From Tetrahymena thermophila SB210 (lineage: Eukaryota > Ciliophora > Oligohymenophorea > Hymenostomatida > Tetrahymenidae): a stretch of DNA of 64,000 bases. Position numbers and translations under genes: made by a program. How positions within the stretch are numbered: the first letter of the stretch is position 1; each line of letters opens with the position of its first letter. The notes under the pieces are model-generated. The model worked only from the letters and a program-made list of their open reading frames with translations. It was not told where the DNA came from and made no database searches. This document shows, piece after piece, positions 63,938 to 64,000 of the stretch. The DNA lies in assembly GCF_000189635.1 (NCBI RefSeq), contig NW_002476477.1, positions 62,001 through 126,000 on the forward strand, read 5' to 3'.

Positions 63938-64000
63938 GTAAATATTCTTTAAGAATTACAAATATGGTCTTTTAACTAAATATAAATATGAATTAAAATT

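Noticed and set aside
1-64000. CRISPR arrays, insertion sequences, bacterial-type operons, riboswitches
   Set aside because: None seen. The window is eukaryotic with spliced genes, and the repeats present are exon modules and one segmental duplication.

Overview
This is macronuclear-type DNA of a ciliate, most likely Tetrahymena (T. thermophila or a close relative). The sequence is extremely AT-rich. Every convincing gene reads TAA and TAG as glutamine and ends only at TGA. Introns are short, AT-rich and of GTAA...AG type. Standard-code ORFs are therefore almost all shadows or fragments, and the gene models below were built by reading with TGA as sole stop and matching splice phases by eye.

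Region 1 (1-16 kb) is mostly minus strand: a papain-family protease, two paralogous amino-acid transporters sharing one intron position with a tRNA-Asn(GUU) between them, and a five-exon gene with an axonemal dynein light chain (p28/AXDND1-like) domain.

Region 2 (16-25 kb) holds the most notable single protein, a nine-exon gene joining kelch repeats to a MORC-like GHKL ATPase module whose catalytic motifs look degenerate. Next come a short-chain dehydrogenase of the 3-ketoacyl-CoA reductase type (plus) and a small coiled-coil gene (minus).

Region 3 (27-40 kb) carries housekeeping genes on plus: a mitochondrial tricarboxylate carrier, a syntaxin-18-type SNARE and a KDEL receptor (ERD2). The last two are direct neighbours and both belong to the Golgi-to-ER retrieval route. 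A short unknown gene, a 1013-residue Q/N-rich prion-like protein and a ten-exon coiled-coil protein with a possible B-box-like zinc motif (minus) follow.

Region 4 (42-64 kb) is an accessory cluster. Four leucine-rich-repeat (RNI-like) genes are built from exons that each encode exactly one 30-residue repeat, all split at phase 2. Two of them (52.1-55.6 kb and 56.6-59.3 kb) lie in a tandem segmental duplication, and the second copy lacks five whole repeat-exons yet stays in frame. Between them lie an intronless cysteine-rich multi-pass membrane protein and a multi-pass acyltransferase-3 (NRF-6-like) protein. The fourth LRR gene runs off the right edge.

Limits: all splice junctions are predicted from sequence alone, supported by phase agreement and, for the LRR and transporter genes, by paralogue comparison. 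Protein family calls are from recognised motifs, not from searches.
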